NCBI RefSeq assembly: GCF_017305915.1
Contig: NZ_JAFKJN010000007.1
Coordinates: 186,001 to 250,000, forward strand
From: Reyranella sp.
Lineage (GTDB): Bacteria; Pseudomonadota; Alphaproteobacteria; Reyranellales; Reyranellaceae
DNA length: 64,000 nt
Direction: 5' to 3'
Translations under genes and position numbers: made by a program
Shown: positions 1 through 7,654 of the stretch, one piece after another
How positions within the stretch are numbered: position 1 is the stretch's first letter
Layout: each line of letters opens with the position of its first letter
Notes under the pieces: generated by a model
What the model was told of the DNA's origin: nothing
Databases searched by the model: none
What the model saw: the letters and a program-made list of their open reading frames with translations, nothing else

Positions 1-23
1 GCGAAGACGACGAAGTTGCGCAT
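1..23 (-). CDS. Partial gene, N-terminus only (MRNFVVFA...)
   Basis: An ATG on the minus strand at position 23 opens a frame that runs off the left edge after eight residues (MRNFVVFA). A purine-rich stretch (AAAGGGAAAGAG in the minus sense) lies just upstream and could be its ribosome binding site. It would be the gene downstream of the flavoprotein at 134-724. Too little is visible to name a function. Confidence 0.3.
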
Positions 24-133
24 TTTCTCTTTCCCTTTGGGCTGACTAGAGGGGCAGCCCCTCTCATGGGAGCTGTACGAGTCACATTGAGACGGGAAAG
101 GGGCGCGCGGGTGTGTCGAACTTGTGGCCGAAT

Positions 134-724
134 CTAGATATGCGCCACACGGCGCCGCACCCTCTCCAAAAAGGCGTGGCGGCTGGCATCGGTCGAATGG
201 TCCATGTCGTAGTGCGCCATATAGAAAGTGCTGACGTCCCTGGCGCAGAGCGGCTTCATCCCGCGCATCAGCACCTTCTTGCCGGCATTGCCGGCAAACA
301 GGGTGACGATCCACCACGGCGAGCCGTAGCAGGTCACCACGCCGAACAGCTTGATGTTGTGCAGCGCCGGGGTCAGGTGCCTGTCCTTCGGGTCGTAGTC
401 GAAGGCGATGCCCGGCGCCCAGACGCGGTCGACCCAGCCCTTGAGCATGGCCGGCATCGAGAACCACCAGTGCGGAAAGCACAGGATCAGGCCCTCGACC
501 GACTTCAGCGTCTCGCAGTAGCCGGCAACCGCGCTGCGGTCGTAGTCCTCCTGCATGTAGGTCTGCCGCTCGCGCTCGGTCATCGCCGGCTGGAAGCCCT
601 CGCGATAGAGGTCGGTCGCGACGACGTCATGCCCGTTTCGGCGCAGCGTCTCGACGATCGCCTGGTACAGGGCGTGGTCGTAGCTCGAGGTCAGCGGATG
701 GCAGTGGACGACCTGGATGCGCAT
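134..724 (-). CDS. NAD(P)H dehydrogenase (quinone)/flavodoxin-like reductase
   Basis: This 196-residue soluble protein looks like the NAD(P)H:quinone oxidoreductase/KefF/MdaB branch of the flavodoxin-like fold, which reduces quinones using FMN or FAD. The N-terminus (MRIQVVHCHPLTSSYDHAL) is a beta strand followed by the H-P-x-x-S-Y-x-x-A pattern that binds flavin phosphate in this family. The segment LILCFPHWWFSMPAMLKGWV near residues 80-100 matches the conserved flavin-binding and dimer segment, and GVVTCYGSPWW is the next flavin loop. Length is normal for the family (about 190-200). It is divergent from the toxin-antitoxin pair. The exact substrate cannot be read from the sequence. Confidence 0.8.
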   Translation of the reverse strand: MRIQVVHCHPLTSSYDHALYQAIVETLRRNGHDVVATDLYREGFQPAMTERERQTYMQEDYDRSAVAGYCETLKSVEGLILCFPHWWFSMPAMLKGWVDRVWAPGIAFDYDPKDRHLTPALHNIKLFGVVTCYGSPWWIVTLFAGNAGKKVLMRGMKPLCARDVSTFYMAHYDMDHSTDASRHAFLERVRRRVAHI

Positions 725-761
725 CTTTCGGCAAACGCGTGGTCTTCGGTTCGGTTCCGAT

Positions 762-796
762 TTGAACTATACGCTCTTAGCGTATAGTATCTGGCG
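762..796 (+). promoter_or_regulatory. Toxin-antitoxin promoter with perfect 9-bp palindromic operator
   Basis: ACTATACGC (766-774) and GCGTATAGT (780-788) form a perfect inverted repeat with a 5-nt spacer. A -35-like TTGAAC (762-767) and a -10-like TATAGT (783-788) overlap both arms with a slightly short spacer of 15 nt. A start point 7-8 nt after the -10 falls on the GTG start codon of the toxin at 796, so the transcript may be leaderless. The geometry suits autorepression by the HTH antitoxin; that role is inferred. Confidence 0.6.
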
Positions 797-1107
797 TGCT
801 GTTCATCGAGACCGCGACTTTCACGCGTCAGATCGTGGCGCTGCTATCCGACAACGAATACGCAACGCTCCAGGCCTTCCTCGCGATCGATCCGGAAAGA
901 GGCGATCTTGTCCGCGGTGGTGGCGGCATTCGGAAGTTGCGGTGGTCGGTACAGGGACGCGGCAAGAGTGGCGGCATTCGCGTGATCTACTATTGGGTCA
1001 AGCAGAACGGCCAAGTCCTGATGCTGCTGGCCTATCCCAAGGCGCGCAAAGACACGCTCACGGACGCGGAGACTGCGATGCTGAGAAAGTTGGTGAAGGA
1101 GCTGTGA
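796..1107 (+). CDS. RelE/ParE-superfamily (HigB-like) toxin
   Basis: This 103-residue basic protein is a type II toxin of the RelE/HigB group, which usually cleaves mRNA on the ribosome. Visible family features are the N-terminal strand with FTRQIVALLSDNEYATLQ, the central GIRKLRWSVQGRGKSGGIRVIYYW block (split here between residues 45 and 70) and the C-terminal strand LMLLAYPKARKDTLT. The Arg/Lys-rich core followed by IYYW is typical. It starts with GTG directly under the predicted promoter, with no Shine-Dalgarno visible. The antitoxin follows after 1 nt. The toxin-first order is characteristic of HigBA-like modules. The block is accessory by nature and could have been acquired. Confidence 0.85.
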   Translation: MLFIETATFTRQIVALLSDNEYATLQAFLAIDPERGDLVRGGGGIRKLRWSVQGRGKSGGIRVIYYWVKQNGQVLMLLAYPKARKDTLTDAETAMLRKLVKEL

Positions 1108-1108
1108 G

Positions 1109-1399
1109 ATGGACAAGAAGCTGTTCGCCGAGCTGGTGACGAGCCTCAAGGAGGCGGCTGCCATTTCGAAGGGCAAGGTGCGTCCATCGCGTCAGTTCCG
1201 TGTCGCTCCGCCCGACGCTAAGGGCGTGAGGGAGCGAATCGGCCTGTCACAGAGTGAATTTGCGCGATTGATGAGGGTCAGCGTCAGGACGCTCCAGAAC
1301 TGGGAGCAACAGCGCTGCACGCCGACCGGTCCCGCCGCCGCTCTGCTGATGATCGTTGCGGCCGCTCCCGAGGTGGCGCTGAAGTCGCTCCACCGCTAA
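1109..1399 (+). CDS. HigA/NadS-like XRE-family antitoxin
   Basis: This 96-residue protein is the cognate antitoxin and transcriptional repressor. Residues 45-70 contain a Cro/CI-type helix-turn-helix: GLSQSEFARLMRVSVRTLQN followed by WEQQRCTPTGPAA. The N-terminal 40 residues carry KGKVRPSRQFRV, the usual pre-HTH region of toxin-first modules. A clear AAGGAG lies 8 nt before the ATG inside the end of the toxin gene, so translation is coupled. Its stop codon overlaps the stop of the convergent minus-strand gene at 1396. It probably binds the palindrome at 766-788. Confidence 0.85.
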   Translation: MDKKLFAELVTSLKEAAAISKGKVRPSRQFRVAPPDAKGVRERIGLSQSEFARLMRVSVRTLQNWEQQRCTPTGPAAALLMIVAAAPEVALKSLHR

Positions 1400-1745
1400 G
1401 GAAAGCTCGCCGTCACCTCGATCTCGCCGACGATGGCGGCATTGAAGGCCGAAAGCTCCTCGGCCGGGATCCAATATTCCTGGTACAGGCGGCCACCGGC
1501 AGTCTGGACCTGGTAGCGATCGAGGAATTCCTTGCGGACCTCGAAGCGCGTGACAAAGCCCGAGCCGCTCGCCGGCACGTTCCAGTCGCGCGCGATCTTG
1601 ATGGCGTAGGCTTCGGTCGTCACTGGATAGAAGATCGGCTGCTCCGGCAGGCGCGGCGGAAACGCGCGCATGCCGCTCTGCTCGATCAGCGCCAGCTCCT
1701 TGGTCCGACCGGACGCCACAGGGTCACGGTCGGTCCCTCGGGCAT
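1396..1745 (-). pseudogene. ADP-ribosylation/crystallin-J1-like protein, broken by a frameshift
   Basis: Two frames together give one protein. The first begins at the ATG at 1745 (MPEGPTVTLWRPVGP) and hits a stop shortly after. The second gives KELALIEQSGMRAFPPRLPE, then IFYPVTTEAYA, YQVQTAGG and YQEYWIPAEELSAFN, ending at 1396. I recognise this as the small family annotated ADP-ribosylation/crystallin J1; its function is not established. Joining the frames needs one extra base near 1698-1704 (GGACCAAGGAGCTG in the minus sense). The start codon shares one base with the stop of the aminotransferase gene (TGATG), so the intact form was translationally coupled to it. A sequencing error could also explain the shift; an internal start would give about 107 residues lacking the conserved N-terminus. 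Confidence 0.65.
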
Positions 1746-2602
1746 CAGACTACCCGCTGGGTGCGCGACCAGGTCATGTAAAGCTCGTGCGCCTGGCGGG
1801 CGATCGGGCCGGGTTGCAGGTCGCGGCTTTCGTAGCGGCTGACCGGCTGGACCTTGCCGGCATTGCCGGTGGTGAAGAGCTCGTCGGCATCGTCGAGGTC
1901 GGCGGTCGACACCGTGCGCTCGTCGACGCGGAAGCCGGCGTTGCGCAGCAGGCTGACCGTGCGGTTGCGCGTGATGCCGGCGAGGAAGCTGCCGTTGGGC
2001 ACCGGCGTCGCCACCACGCCGTCCTTGGCGAGGAAGATGTTGGAGCTGCAGGTCTCCGCCACGTTGCCCGCCGAATCGAGCACCACGCCGTTGTTGAAGC
2101 CGCGCTCCAGCATCTCGGCGACGCCGCGCGAGGAGTTGGGATAGAGGCACGACGCCTTCGCCATGGTCGGCGCGCTCTCCGGCGTCGGCCGGCGGATGGT
2201 GCGGCAGAGGCCGAGCGTCAGCGGCGTGCCGGCGCGCATCGGCGAGTGATAGACGCAGAGCAGGAACTGCGTCGACTCCGGATCGACCGAGATCGGGCCC
2301 GCGCCGCCCTTGGTCGCCCAGAACATCGGCCGCACATAGAGCTCGGCCTTGGGGCCGAAGCGGCGCACGCCCTCGTGCATCAGCTCGAGGATCTCCTTCG
2401 CCGTCCGGGTCGGCTTCAGGCCCAGCGCCTTGGCCGAGCGCACGACTCGTTCCGCATGGAGGTCGAGATCGGGACCGCAGCCCTCGAAGGCGCGGCCGCC
2501 GTCGAATACCATCGAGCCCAGCCAGAAGGCGTGATCGCGCGGGCCCAGGATCGCGGGGTTGCCCTCATGCCACGTGCCGTTCCAGTAGGTGAGCGTGTCC
2601 AT
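1745..2602 (-). CDS. Class IV PLP aminotransferase (branched-chain amino acid type)
   Basis: This 285-residue enzyme belongs to fold-type IV aminotransferases (IlvE/DAAT/ADC lyase superfamily). It starts MDTLTYWNGTWHEGN and contains FDGGRAFEG near residue 35, the RPMFW strand, the lysine-bearing segment TMAKASCLYPNSSRG (Schiff-base lysine), the conserved AETCSSNIF, and GITRNRTVSLL with a final ELFTTGNAGKVQPV. The pattern best fits a branched-chain amino acid aminotransferase; D-amino acid transaminase is the main alternative. AGGA lies 5-6 nt upstream of the chosen ATG. It is divergent from the DMT transporter, 42 bp between starts, and coupled to the broken gene downstream. Confidence 0.85.
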   Translation of the reverse strand: MDTLTYWNGTWHEGNPAILGPRDHAFWLGSMVFDGGRAFEGCGPDLDLHAERVVRSAKALGLKPTRTAKEILELMHEGVRRFGPKAELYVRPMFWATKGGAGPISVDPESTQFLLCVYHSPMRAGTPLTLGLCRTIRRPTPESAPTMAKASCLYPNSSRGVAEMLERGFNNGVVLDSAGNVAETCSSNIFLAKDGVVATPVPNGSFLAGITRNRTVSLLRNAGFRVDERTVSTADLDDADELFTTGNAGKVQPVSRYESRDLQPGPIARQAHELYMTWSRTQRVV

Positions 2603-2644
2603 TTCGTCCTCGGTCTCGGAAGCGGGCGGAAATAGCAGATTCCC

Positions 2645-3502
2645 ATGAGCGCGGCAGCCCTCGCGCTGGCCGCGGCGGCCTGTTTTGCTTGGGGGCAGGT
2701 CCTCATCCAATTTGGCCTGCGCACCGTGCCGTCGTGGCGCTCACCGATCTACAGCATCGGCGGCTCGGCGGTATTGGCGTGGATTTTCGCGGTCATCTTC
2801 GTCGATTTCCGCCAGTTGAACCTCGAGGCCGCGCTGATCTTCGCGGGCGTCGGGCTGATTTTTCCGGTCGCCGTGTCGATGCTGTCGGTGCGCTCCAACG
2901 AGGCGCTGGGCCCGGCGGTGGCCTCGGCGGTCGGCAATGTCGCGCCGGCCTTCGCGGTGCTGGGCGCGATCCTGTTCCTCGGCGAGCGGCCCGGCGCGGG
3001 GCAACTTGCAGGCCTCGCGCTGGTGGTGATGGGCGTTGCATTGCTCGCGCTGCGGGGCGGCACCGGCGGACGGCAATGGCCGATGTGGGTGCTGGCGCTG
3101 CCGCTCTCGGCGGCGCTGATCCGCGGTGCGATCCAACCCGCGATCAAGACGGCGCTCGCGCTGTGGCATGAGCCGATGGCGGCCGCGGCGATCGGCTATA
3201 CGACCTCGACCTTCATGATCCTGGTGATCGCCGGCCGGCGCGCCTGGCGGGTCGGGCCGGCGGACCGCCGCGGCGTGATGTGGTTCACGCTCGTCGGCGT
3301 GTTCAACGGCGCGGCGACCTTCCTTCTTTATGCCGCGCTGGGCTTGGGCTCGATCGCGCTGGTCGCGCCGCTGGTGGCGCTGTTCCCGCTGATTGCCGTC
3401 GTACTGAGTCTGCTGATACTGCGCGAGCGGCTGCCGCTCATGGGCCTGCTCGGCATCGCGGTCAGTGTGGCCGGTGTGATCGTTCTGCTTCTGCCCCTCT
3501 GA
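2645..3502 (+). CDS. EamA-family (DMT superfamily) transporter
   Basis: This 285-residue integral membrane protein has about ten hydrophobic helices arranged as two repeats, as in EamA/DMT metabolite exporters. The first repeat runs from MSAAALALAAAACFAWGQVL through ALGPAVASAVGNVAPAFAVL and FLGERPGAG. The second ends with LGSIALVAPLVALFPLIAVV and LRERLPLMGLLGIAVSVAGV. The F/ILGERP and LRERLP loops close each repeat and are typical of the family. It sits divergent from the aminotransferase, so export of an amino acid or its keto acid is possible but unproven. Confidence 0.8.
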   Translation: MSAAALALAAAACFAWGQVLIQFGLRTVPSWRSPIYSIGGSAVLAWIFAVIFVDFRQLNLEAALIFAGVGLIFPVAVSMLSVRSNEALGPAVASAVGNVAPAFAVLGAILFLGERPGAGQLAGLALVVMGVALLALRGGTGGRQWPMWVLALPLSAALIRGAIQPAIKTALALWHEPMAAAAIGYTTSTFMILVIAGRRAWRVGPADRRGVMWFTLVGVFNGAATFLLYAALGLGSIALVAPLVALFPLIAVVLSLLILRERLPLMGLLGIAVSVAGVIVLLLPL

Positions 3503-3648
3503 GCGTGGCGGAATCTGGGCACGGCCACGGCGCAAATACCTTTTTCGGCAGGGCACGCCTTGGGGGGGCGCCGCGTAATTCCCTGCACGAAGCGGAACCT
3601 CAAGACCGCCCTACCCCCCTCTCAAGAGGCTCCTCAAGGAGGTAAGTC

Positions 3649-4080
3649 ATGATGAAACGTCCTCTGCTTACCGTTCTGGCTGCCGCCGCCGTGTCCATGT
3701 CGGCGCTGATCGCTCCGGCGATAATGGCGCCGGCGGCCGCGCAGAGCCTCACCATCCAGATCGGCACGCCGCCCCCGGCGCCGATCTACGAGGTGATCCC
3801 GGCGCCGCGCGCCGGCTACGTCTGGGCGCCGGGCTACTATCGCTATGACGGCGGCCGCTACGCCTGGACGTCGGGCCGCTGGATGGCGGAGCGTCCGGGC
3901 TACCGCTGGACCAACGACCGCTGGGAGCACGGCCCGAACGGCTGGCACCATGTGGCCGGCCGCTGGGACCGCAACGGCATCCCCGATTGCGCCGAGCGTA
4001 ACCAGGCGTGGGGTGACCGCGATCACGATGGCGTCCCCAACACGTACGACCGTCGGCCGGACAACCCGTATCGCCGCTAA
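3649..4080 (+). CDS. Secreted WXXGXW/YXWGXW-type repeat protein with calcium-like loop
   Basis: This 143-residue exported protein has a clear Sec signal peptide (hydrophobic stretch then APAAAQS around residue 31). The mature part repeats aromatic motifs: GYVWAPGYYRYDGGRYAW, TSGRWMAERPGYRWTNDRW and HHVAGRW. This spacing matches the YXWGXW/BcpO-type repeats found in proteobacterial envelope proteins of unknown role. The C-terminus DRDHDGVPNTYDRRPDNPYR resembles a thrombospondin-type-3/EF-like D-x-D-x-D-G calcium loop. A strong AAGGAGGT lies 6 nt before the ATG pair (3649/3652), and a good terminator follows, so it is monocistronic and probably well expressed. Confidence 0.75.
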   Translation: MMKRPLLTVLAAAAVSMSALIAPAIMAPAAAQSLTIQIGTPPPAPIYEVIPAPRAGYVWAPGYYRYDGGRYAWTSGRWMAERPGYRWTNDRWEHGPNGWHHVAGRWDRNGIPDCAERNQAWGDRDHDGVPNTYDRRPDNPYRR

Positions 4081-4100
4081 TCGAATAGTCGCGTAAGGGA

Positions 4101-4133
4101 AGCGGGGCGCCGCGGGCGTCCCGCTTTCTTTTT
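4101..4133 (+). terminator. Rho-independent terminator
   Basis: AGCGGGGCG and CGTCCCGCT form a 9-bp stem with one G-U pair around a 7-nt loop (4101-4125). The T-rich tail TTTCTTTTT follows at once. It ends the transcript of the WXXGXW-type gene. Confidence 0.8.
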
Positions 4134-4183
4134 GCGCGTCCTCGGTGTGCTAGACTGCGCGGGCAAGGGAAGGAAACAGGACA

Positions 4184-5695
4184 ATGCCCGCACCGCTCAC
4201 CATCCGTCTGCATCCCAACGACAACGTCGTCGTGGCGCGCATGGACATCCTGCCCAACACCAAGGTCGAGGGCGACGTCGCGGCGCTCACCCGCGTGCCG
4301 CCGGGCCACAAGATCCTGACCCGCGCCGTGAAGAACGGCGAGCCGCTGCGCAAGTACAACCAGATCATTGGCTTCGCGACCGATGACCTCGCGCCCGGCA
4401 CGCACATCCACACCCACAACTGCGTCATGGGCGACTTCGAGCGCGACTATGCGTTCTGCGCCGACGCCCATCCGACCGACTTCGTCAATCCGCCGGCGAC
4501 CTTCATGGGCTATCGCCGCGCCGACGGCCGCAGCGCCACGCGCAACTACATCGGCATCGTCACCACGGTGAACTGCTCGGCCGCGACCAGCCGCATGATC
4601 GCCGCCAAGCTCGAGCCGTTGCTGGCCGAGTATCCCAACATCGATGGCGTGGTGCCGCTCACCCACGGCGGCGGCTGCGGCATGGCGGCGTCGGGCCTGG
4701 AGATGGACGTGCTGCGCCGCACGCTCGCGGGCTACACGCGCCATCCCAACATGGCGGCCGTGGTGGTGCTGGGGCTGGGCTGCGAGACCAACCAGATTTC
4801 CGGCCTGATGGATGCCGAGGGCTTGAAGGAAGGCCCCAAGCTGATCCCGATGGCGATCCAGGACGAGGGCGGCGTGTCGAAGACCGTGATGCGCGCCGTC
4901 GGTTTCCTGAAGGAGCTGCTGCCCGAAGCCAACAACGTGAAGCGCGAGCCGCTGCCGGTGAGCGACCTGATCCTCGCGCTGCAATGCGGCGGCTCGGACG
5001 GCTACTCGGGCATCTCGGCCAATCCGGCGCTGGGCGCCGCGGTCGACCTGCTGGTCCGCCACGGCGGCACGGCCGTGCTGTCGGAGACGCCGGAGATCTA
5101 TGGCGCCGAGCACCTGCTGACGCGCCGCGCGGTGAGCCGCGAGGTCGGCGAGAAGATCGTCACGCGCATCAAGTGGTGGGAGGACCACTGCGCCCGCACT
5201 GGCGGTGAGATGAACAACAATCCGTCGCCCGGCAACAAGGCGGGCGGCCTGACGACCATCCTCGAGAAGTCCTTGGGTGCAGTTGCGAAGGGCGGCACGA
5301 CCAACCTGGTCGATGTCTACGAATACGCCCAGCCGATCACCGCCAAGGGCTTCGTCTACATGGATTCGCCGGGCTACGACCCGGTATCGGCGACCGGCCA
5401 GGTCGCGGGTGGCGCCAACGTCCTGTGCTTCACCACCGGCCGCGGCTCGGTGTTCGGCTGCAAACCGATCCCGTCGCTCAAGCTCGCCACGAACAGCGCC
5501 CTCTACCGCCGCATGACCGACGACATGGACATCAACTGCGGCGCGATCGTCGACGGCGAGGAGACGATCCAGGAAAGCGGCCGCAAGATCTTTGAACTGA
5601 TTGTGAAAACAGCCTCCGGCCAGAAGACCAAGTCCGAGGCCCTCGGCATCGGCGACGACGAATTCGAGCCCTGGAAGATCGGTGCGACCATGTAG
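4184..5695 (+). CDS. UxaA/GarD-family sugar-acid dehydratase (altronate dehydratase-like)
   Basis: This 503-residue protein has the two-part layout of the UxaA family. The N-terminal 100 residues form a SAF domain (LHPNDNVVVARMDILPNTKV ... THIHTHNCVMGDF), followed by the large catalytic domain that begins GYRRADGRSATRNYIGI. Conserved parts include VVPLTHGGGCGM, VLGLGCETNQI, LQCGGSDGYSGISANPALG, LSETPEIYGAEHLL and NPSPGNKAGGLTTILEKSLG. Cysteines and histidines in these blocks bind the metal. Family members dehydrate altronate, galactarate or related sugar acids. No uronate pathway gene is adjacent, so the substrate is open. It is transcribed alone after a terminator. Confidence 0.85.
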   Translation: MPAPLTIRLHPNDNVVVARMDILPNTKVEGDVAALTRVPPGHKILTRAVKNGEPLRKYNQIIGFATDDLAPGTHIHTHNCVMGDFERDYAFCADAHPTDFVNPPATFMGYRRADGRSATRNYIGIVTTVNCSAATSRMIAAKLEPLLAEYPNIDGVVPLTHGGGCGMAASGLEMDVLRRTLAGYTRHPNMAAVVVLGLGCETNQISGLMDAEGLKEGPKLIPMAIQDEGGVSKTVMRAVGFLKELLPEANNVKREPLPVSDLILALQCGGSDGYSGISANPALGAAVDLLVRHGGTAVLSETPEIYGAEHLLTRRAVSREVGEKIVTRIKWWEDHCARTGGEMNNNPSPGNKAGGLTTILEKSLGAVAKGGTTNLVDVYEYAQPITAKGFVYMDSPGYDPVSATGQVAGGANVLCFTTGRGSVFGCKPIPSLKLATNSALYRRMTDDMDINCGAIVDGEETIQESGRKIFELIVKTASGQKTKSEALGIGDDEFEPWKIGATM

Positions 5696-5886
5696 TTGCG
5701 AATCGTCTGCAACCTTGGACCGCGCCGGACGTTGTACCCCGGTGCGGCCCTACGACTTGCGAACTTGGCCCGGCCTCGGCGGCCCAGCCCCCTGCCTTCC
5801 CAAAATTCCGAGAGTTGTCGCGGTCGATGCAGCGAGCGCACCGCCGTTGGCGTTGTTGCTCGTACTAGTCTAAGGAGACGGTCAAG

Positions 5887-6093
5887 ATGCCAACTGGTAC
5901 TGTGAAGTGGTTCAACGCCACCAAGGGATTCGGTTTCATTCAACCGCAGGAAGGCGGCAAGGACGTCTTCGTTCACATCAGCGCCGTGGAGCGCTCAGGC
6001 ATGAACGGCCTGAACGAGGGCCAGAAGATCAGCTACGAGATCGCGACCGAACGCGGACGCTCGGCGGCTGTCAATCTCAAGTCAGCCGACTAA
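5887..6093 (+). CDS. CspA-family cold-shock protein
   Basis: This 68-residue single-domain protein binds single-stranded RNA/DNA. It contains RNP1 KGFGFI and RNP2 VFVHIS within the usual [15 protein letters not shown] start. Length and sequence are ordinary for the family. AAGGAG lies 9 nt before the ATG. About 190 bp separate it from the upstream gene, leaving room for a structured leader as in other csp genes, though I could not identify a defined element. A strong terminator follows at 6118. Confidence 0.95.
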   Translation: MPTGTVKWFNATKGFGFIQPQEGGKDVFVHISAVERSGMNGLNEGQKISYEIATERGRSAAVNLKSAD

Positions 6094-6117
6094 CAAAATT
6101 CGGGCATCTCGAATGAA

Positions 6118-6153
6118 CGGCGGTATGGCTCGGCCATGCCGCCGCTTTCTTTT
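6118..6153 (+). terminator. Rho-independent terminator after csp gene
   Basis: CGGCGGTATGGC (6118-6129) pairs with GCCATGCCGCCG (6133-6144) around a 3-nt loop, with one G-U pair. The tail CTTTCTTTT follows. It lies upstream of the amidase start and argues against longer amidase N-termini. Confidence 0.85.
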
Positions 6154-6159
6154 GCGGTC

Positions 6160-6201
6160 TCGCCAAGTCAGCCTCGCCAAGTCAACACGGCCAAGTCAAC
6201 A
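6160..6201 (+). repeat. Three tandem copies of a 14-nt unit
   Basis: TCGCCAAGTCAGCC, TCGCCAAGTCAACA and CGGCCAAGTCAACA follow one another without a gap. The core GCCAAGTCA is identical in all three. The array lies between the csp terminator and the amidase start codon (6209), in its probable 5' leader. No function is known to me. Confidence 0.75.
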
Positions 6202-6208
6202 TGGCCGC

Positions 6209-7609
6209 ATGTCCGCCGATCTGCACTATCTCGGCCTCGACGAGGTCGCCAAGCGTCTCAAGGCCCGCCAGCTCTCCTCCGTCGATGCCACCCGCGCGTT
6301 GCTCGAGCGCATCGACCGCCTCGATCCCGAGCTCAAGAGCTACGCTACCCTGACGCCCGACCACGCGCTGACCGAGGCGGCGGCGCGCGATGCCGAGACC
6401 GCGGCCGGCAGCTCGCGCGGCCCGCTGCACGGCGTGCCGATCGCGGTGAAGGATCTGTGCGAGACCGCGGGCGTGGCGACCGCCGCCGGCATGCTGATCC
6501 ATCGCACCTACCTGCCGGCGCAGGACGCCACGGTAGTGGCGCGGCTGCGTGCCAAGGGCGCGGTGATCCTGGGCAAGCTGCAGATGACCGAGGGCGCGTT
6601 CGGCGCGCATCACCCGAGCGTCGTGCCGCCGGTCAATCCGTGGAACGCCAACTACTGGACCGGCGCGTCGTCGTCGGGCTCCGGCGTCGCCACCGCGGCC
6701 GGCTTGTGCTTCGCCTCGCTCGGCTCCGACACCGGCGGCTCGATCCGCTTCCCCAGCACGATGAACGGGCTCACCGGCCTGAAGCCGACCTGGGGCAGGG
6801 TGAGTCGCGCCGGCGTCTTCCCGCTCGCCGATTCGCTCGATCATATCGGCCCGATGTGCCGCAGCGCGCTCGACTGCGCGATCGTGCTGGGCGCGATCGC
6901 CGGCGCCGACGAGCGCGACCCGACGGCCGCGCCGCTGCCGGTGCCCGACTATGTCGCGACCATCGCCGAGGGTGTCGCCGGCAAGCGCATCGGTCTGCCG
7001 GTCAAGCTGACCGATCTCGACGCGGATGGACGGCGCGCGCTCGATGGCGCCGCGCAAGCGTTCGCCAAGGCCGGCGCGACCCTGCTCGACGTCGCCCTGC
7101 CGGCCGGGTTCGACGACTCGGCGCGCGACTGGGTGCCGCTGTGCGCCGTCGAATGCGCCATCGCGCACGACAAGACCTACCCATCGCGCGCCGCCGAGTA
7201 CGGCCCGGTGCTGGCCGGCCTGATCGATGCCGGCCGCCGGCTGTCGGGCCTGGAGATGGCGCATCGGCAGGTCCGCCGCATGGCGATCACCGGCGCGCTC
7301 AACAAGCTGCTCGCCTCGGTCGACCTGCTGCTGATGCCGGTGATGCCCAAGGCGACCTGGTCGCTGCAGGGGCTGGCGGCGGCCGGGCGCGACCCTGACG
7401 CCGTCGCCGCACGGTTGCGGTTCACCGCGCCGTTCGACATGAGCGGCCATCCGACCCTCACCCTGCCGGGCGGCATGACCGCGGACGGCGTGCCGGTGGG
7501 CTTCCAGATTGTATCAAAGGCTTTCGACGAGGCCGGAATCCTCGCCGCCGGCTATGCCTTCCAGCAAGCGACCGATTGGCACTCCCGGCGACCGCCGCTG
7601 GACGCCTGA
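6209..7609 (+). CDS. Amidase signature family hydrolase
   Basis: This 466-residue amidase hydrolyses a carboxamide using the Ser-cisSer-Lys triad. The catalytic lysine is in GVPIAVKDL (about residue 75). The glycine/serine-rich signature GASSSGSGVATAAG (near residue 150) carries the cis-serine, and GSDTGGSIRFPS carries the nucleophilic serine. The rest (GLTGLKPTWGRVS, DSLDHIGPM, TLPGGMTADGVPVGFQIV) fits GatA-like amidases. It lacks GatB/GatC neighbours, so it is not a tRNA amidotransferase. I chose the ATG at 6209 because upstream in-frame codons overlap the csp terminator and the 14-nt repeats. The substrate is unknown. Confidence 0.9.
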   Translation: MSADLHYLGLDEVAKRLKARQLSSVDATRALLERIDRLDPELKSYATLTPDHALTEAAARDAETAAGSSRGPLHGVPIAVKDLCETAGVATAAGMLIHRTYLPAQDATVVARLRAKGAVILGKLQMTEGAFGAHHPSVVPPVNPWNANYWTGASSSGSGVATAAGLCFASLGSDTGGSIRFPSTMNGLTGLKPTWGRVSRAGVFPLADSLDHIGPMCRSALDCAIVLGAIAGADERDPTAAPLPVPDYVATIAEGVAGKRIGLPVKLTDLDADGRRALDGAAQAFAKAGATLLDVALPAGFDDSARDWVPLCAVECAIAHDKTYPSRAAEYGPVLAGLIDAGRRLSGLEMAHRQVRRMAITGALNKLLASVDLLLMPVMPKATWSLQGLAAAGRDPDAVAARLRFTAPFDMSGHPTLTLPGGMTADGVPVGFQIVSKAFDEAGILAAGYAFQQATDWHSRRPPLDA

Positions 7610-7654
7610 TTCACGCCTGCTGTACCATGCCGGCTGGGGAGCAGCGACGGTCGG

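Noticed and set aside
48..64. Short palindrome AGAGGGGC-A-GCCCCTCT downstream of the flavoprotein.
   Set aside because: No T tract follows on either strand, so I cannot call it a terminator.
1670..2635. Long plus-strand frame opposite the aminotransferase.
   Set aside because: No family resemblance; it mirrors the codon bias of the real minus-strand gene.
6160..6201. Repeats considered as a CRISPR remnant.
   Set aside because: Units are 14 nt with no spacers and no cas genes nearby.
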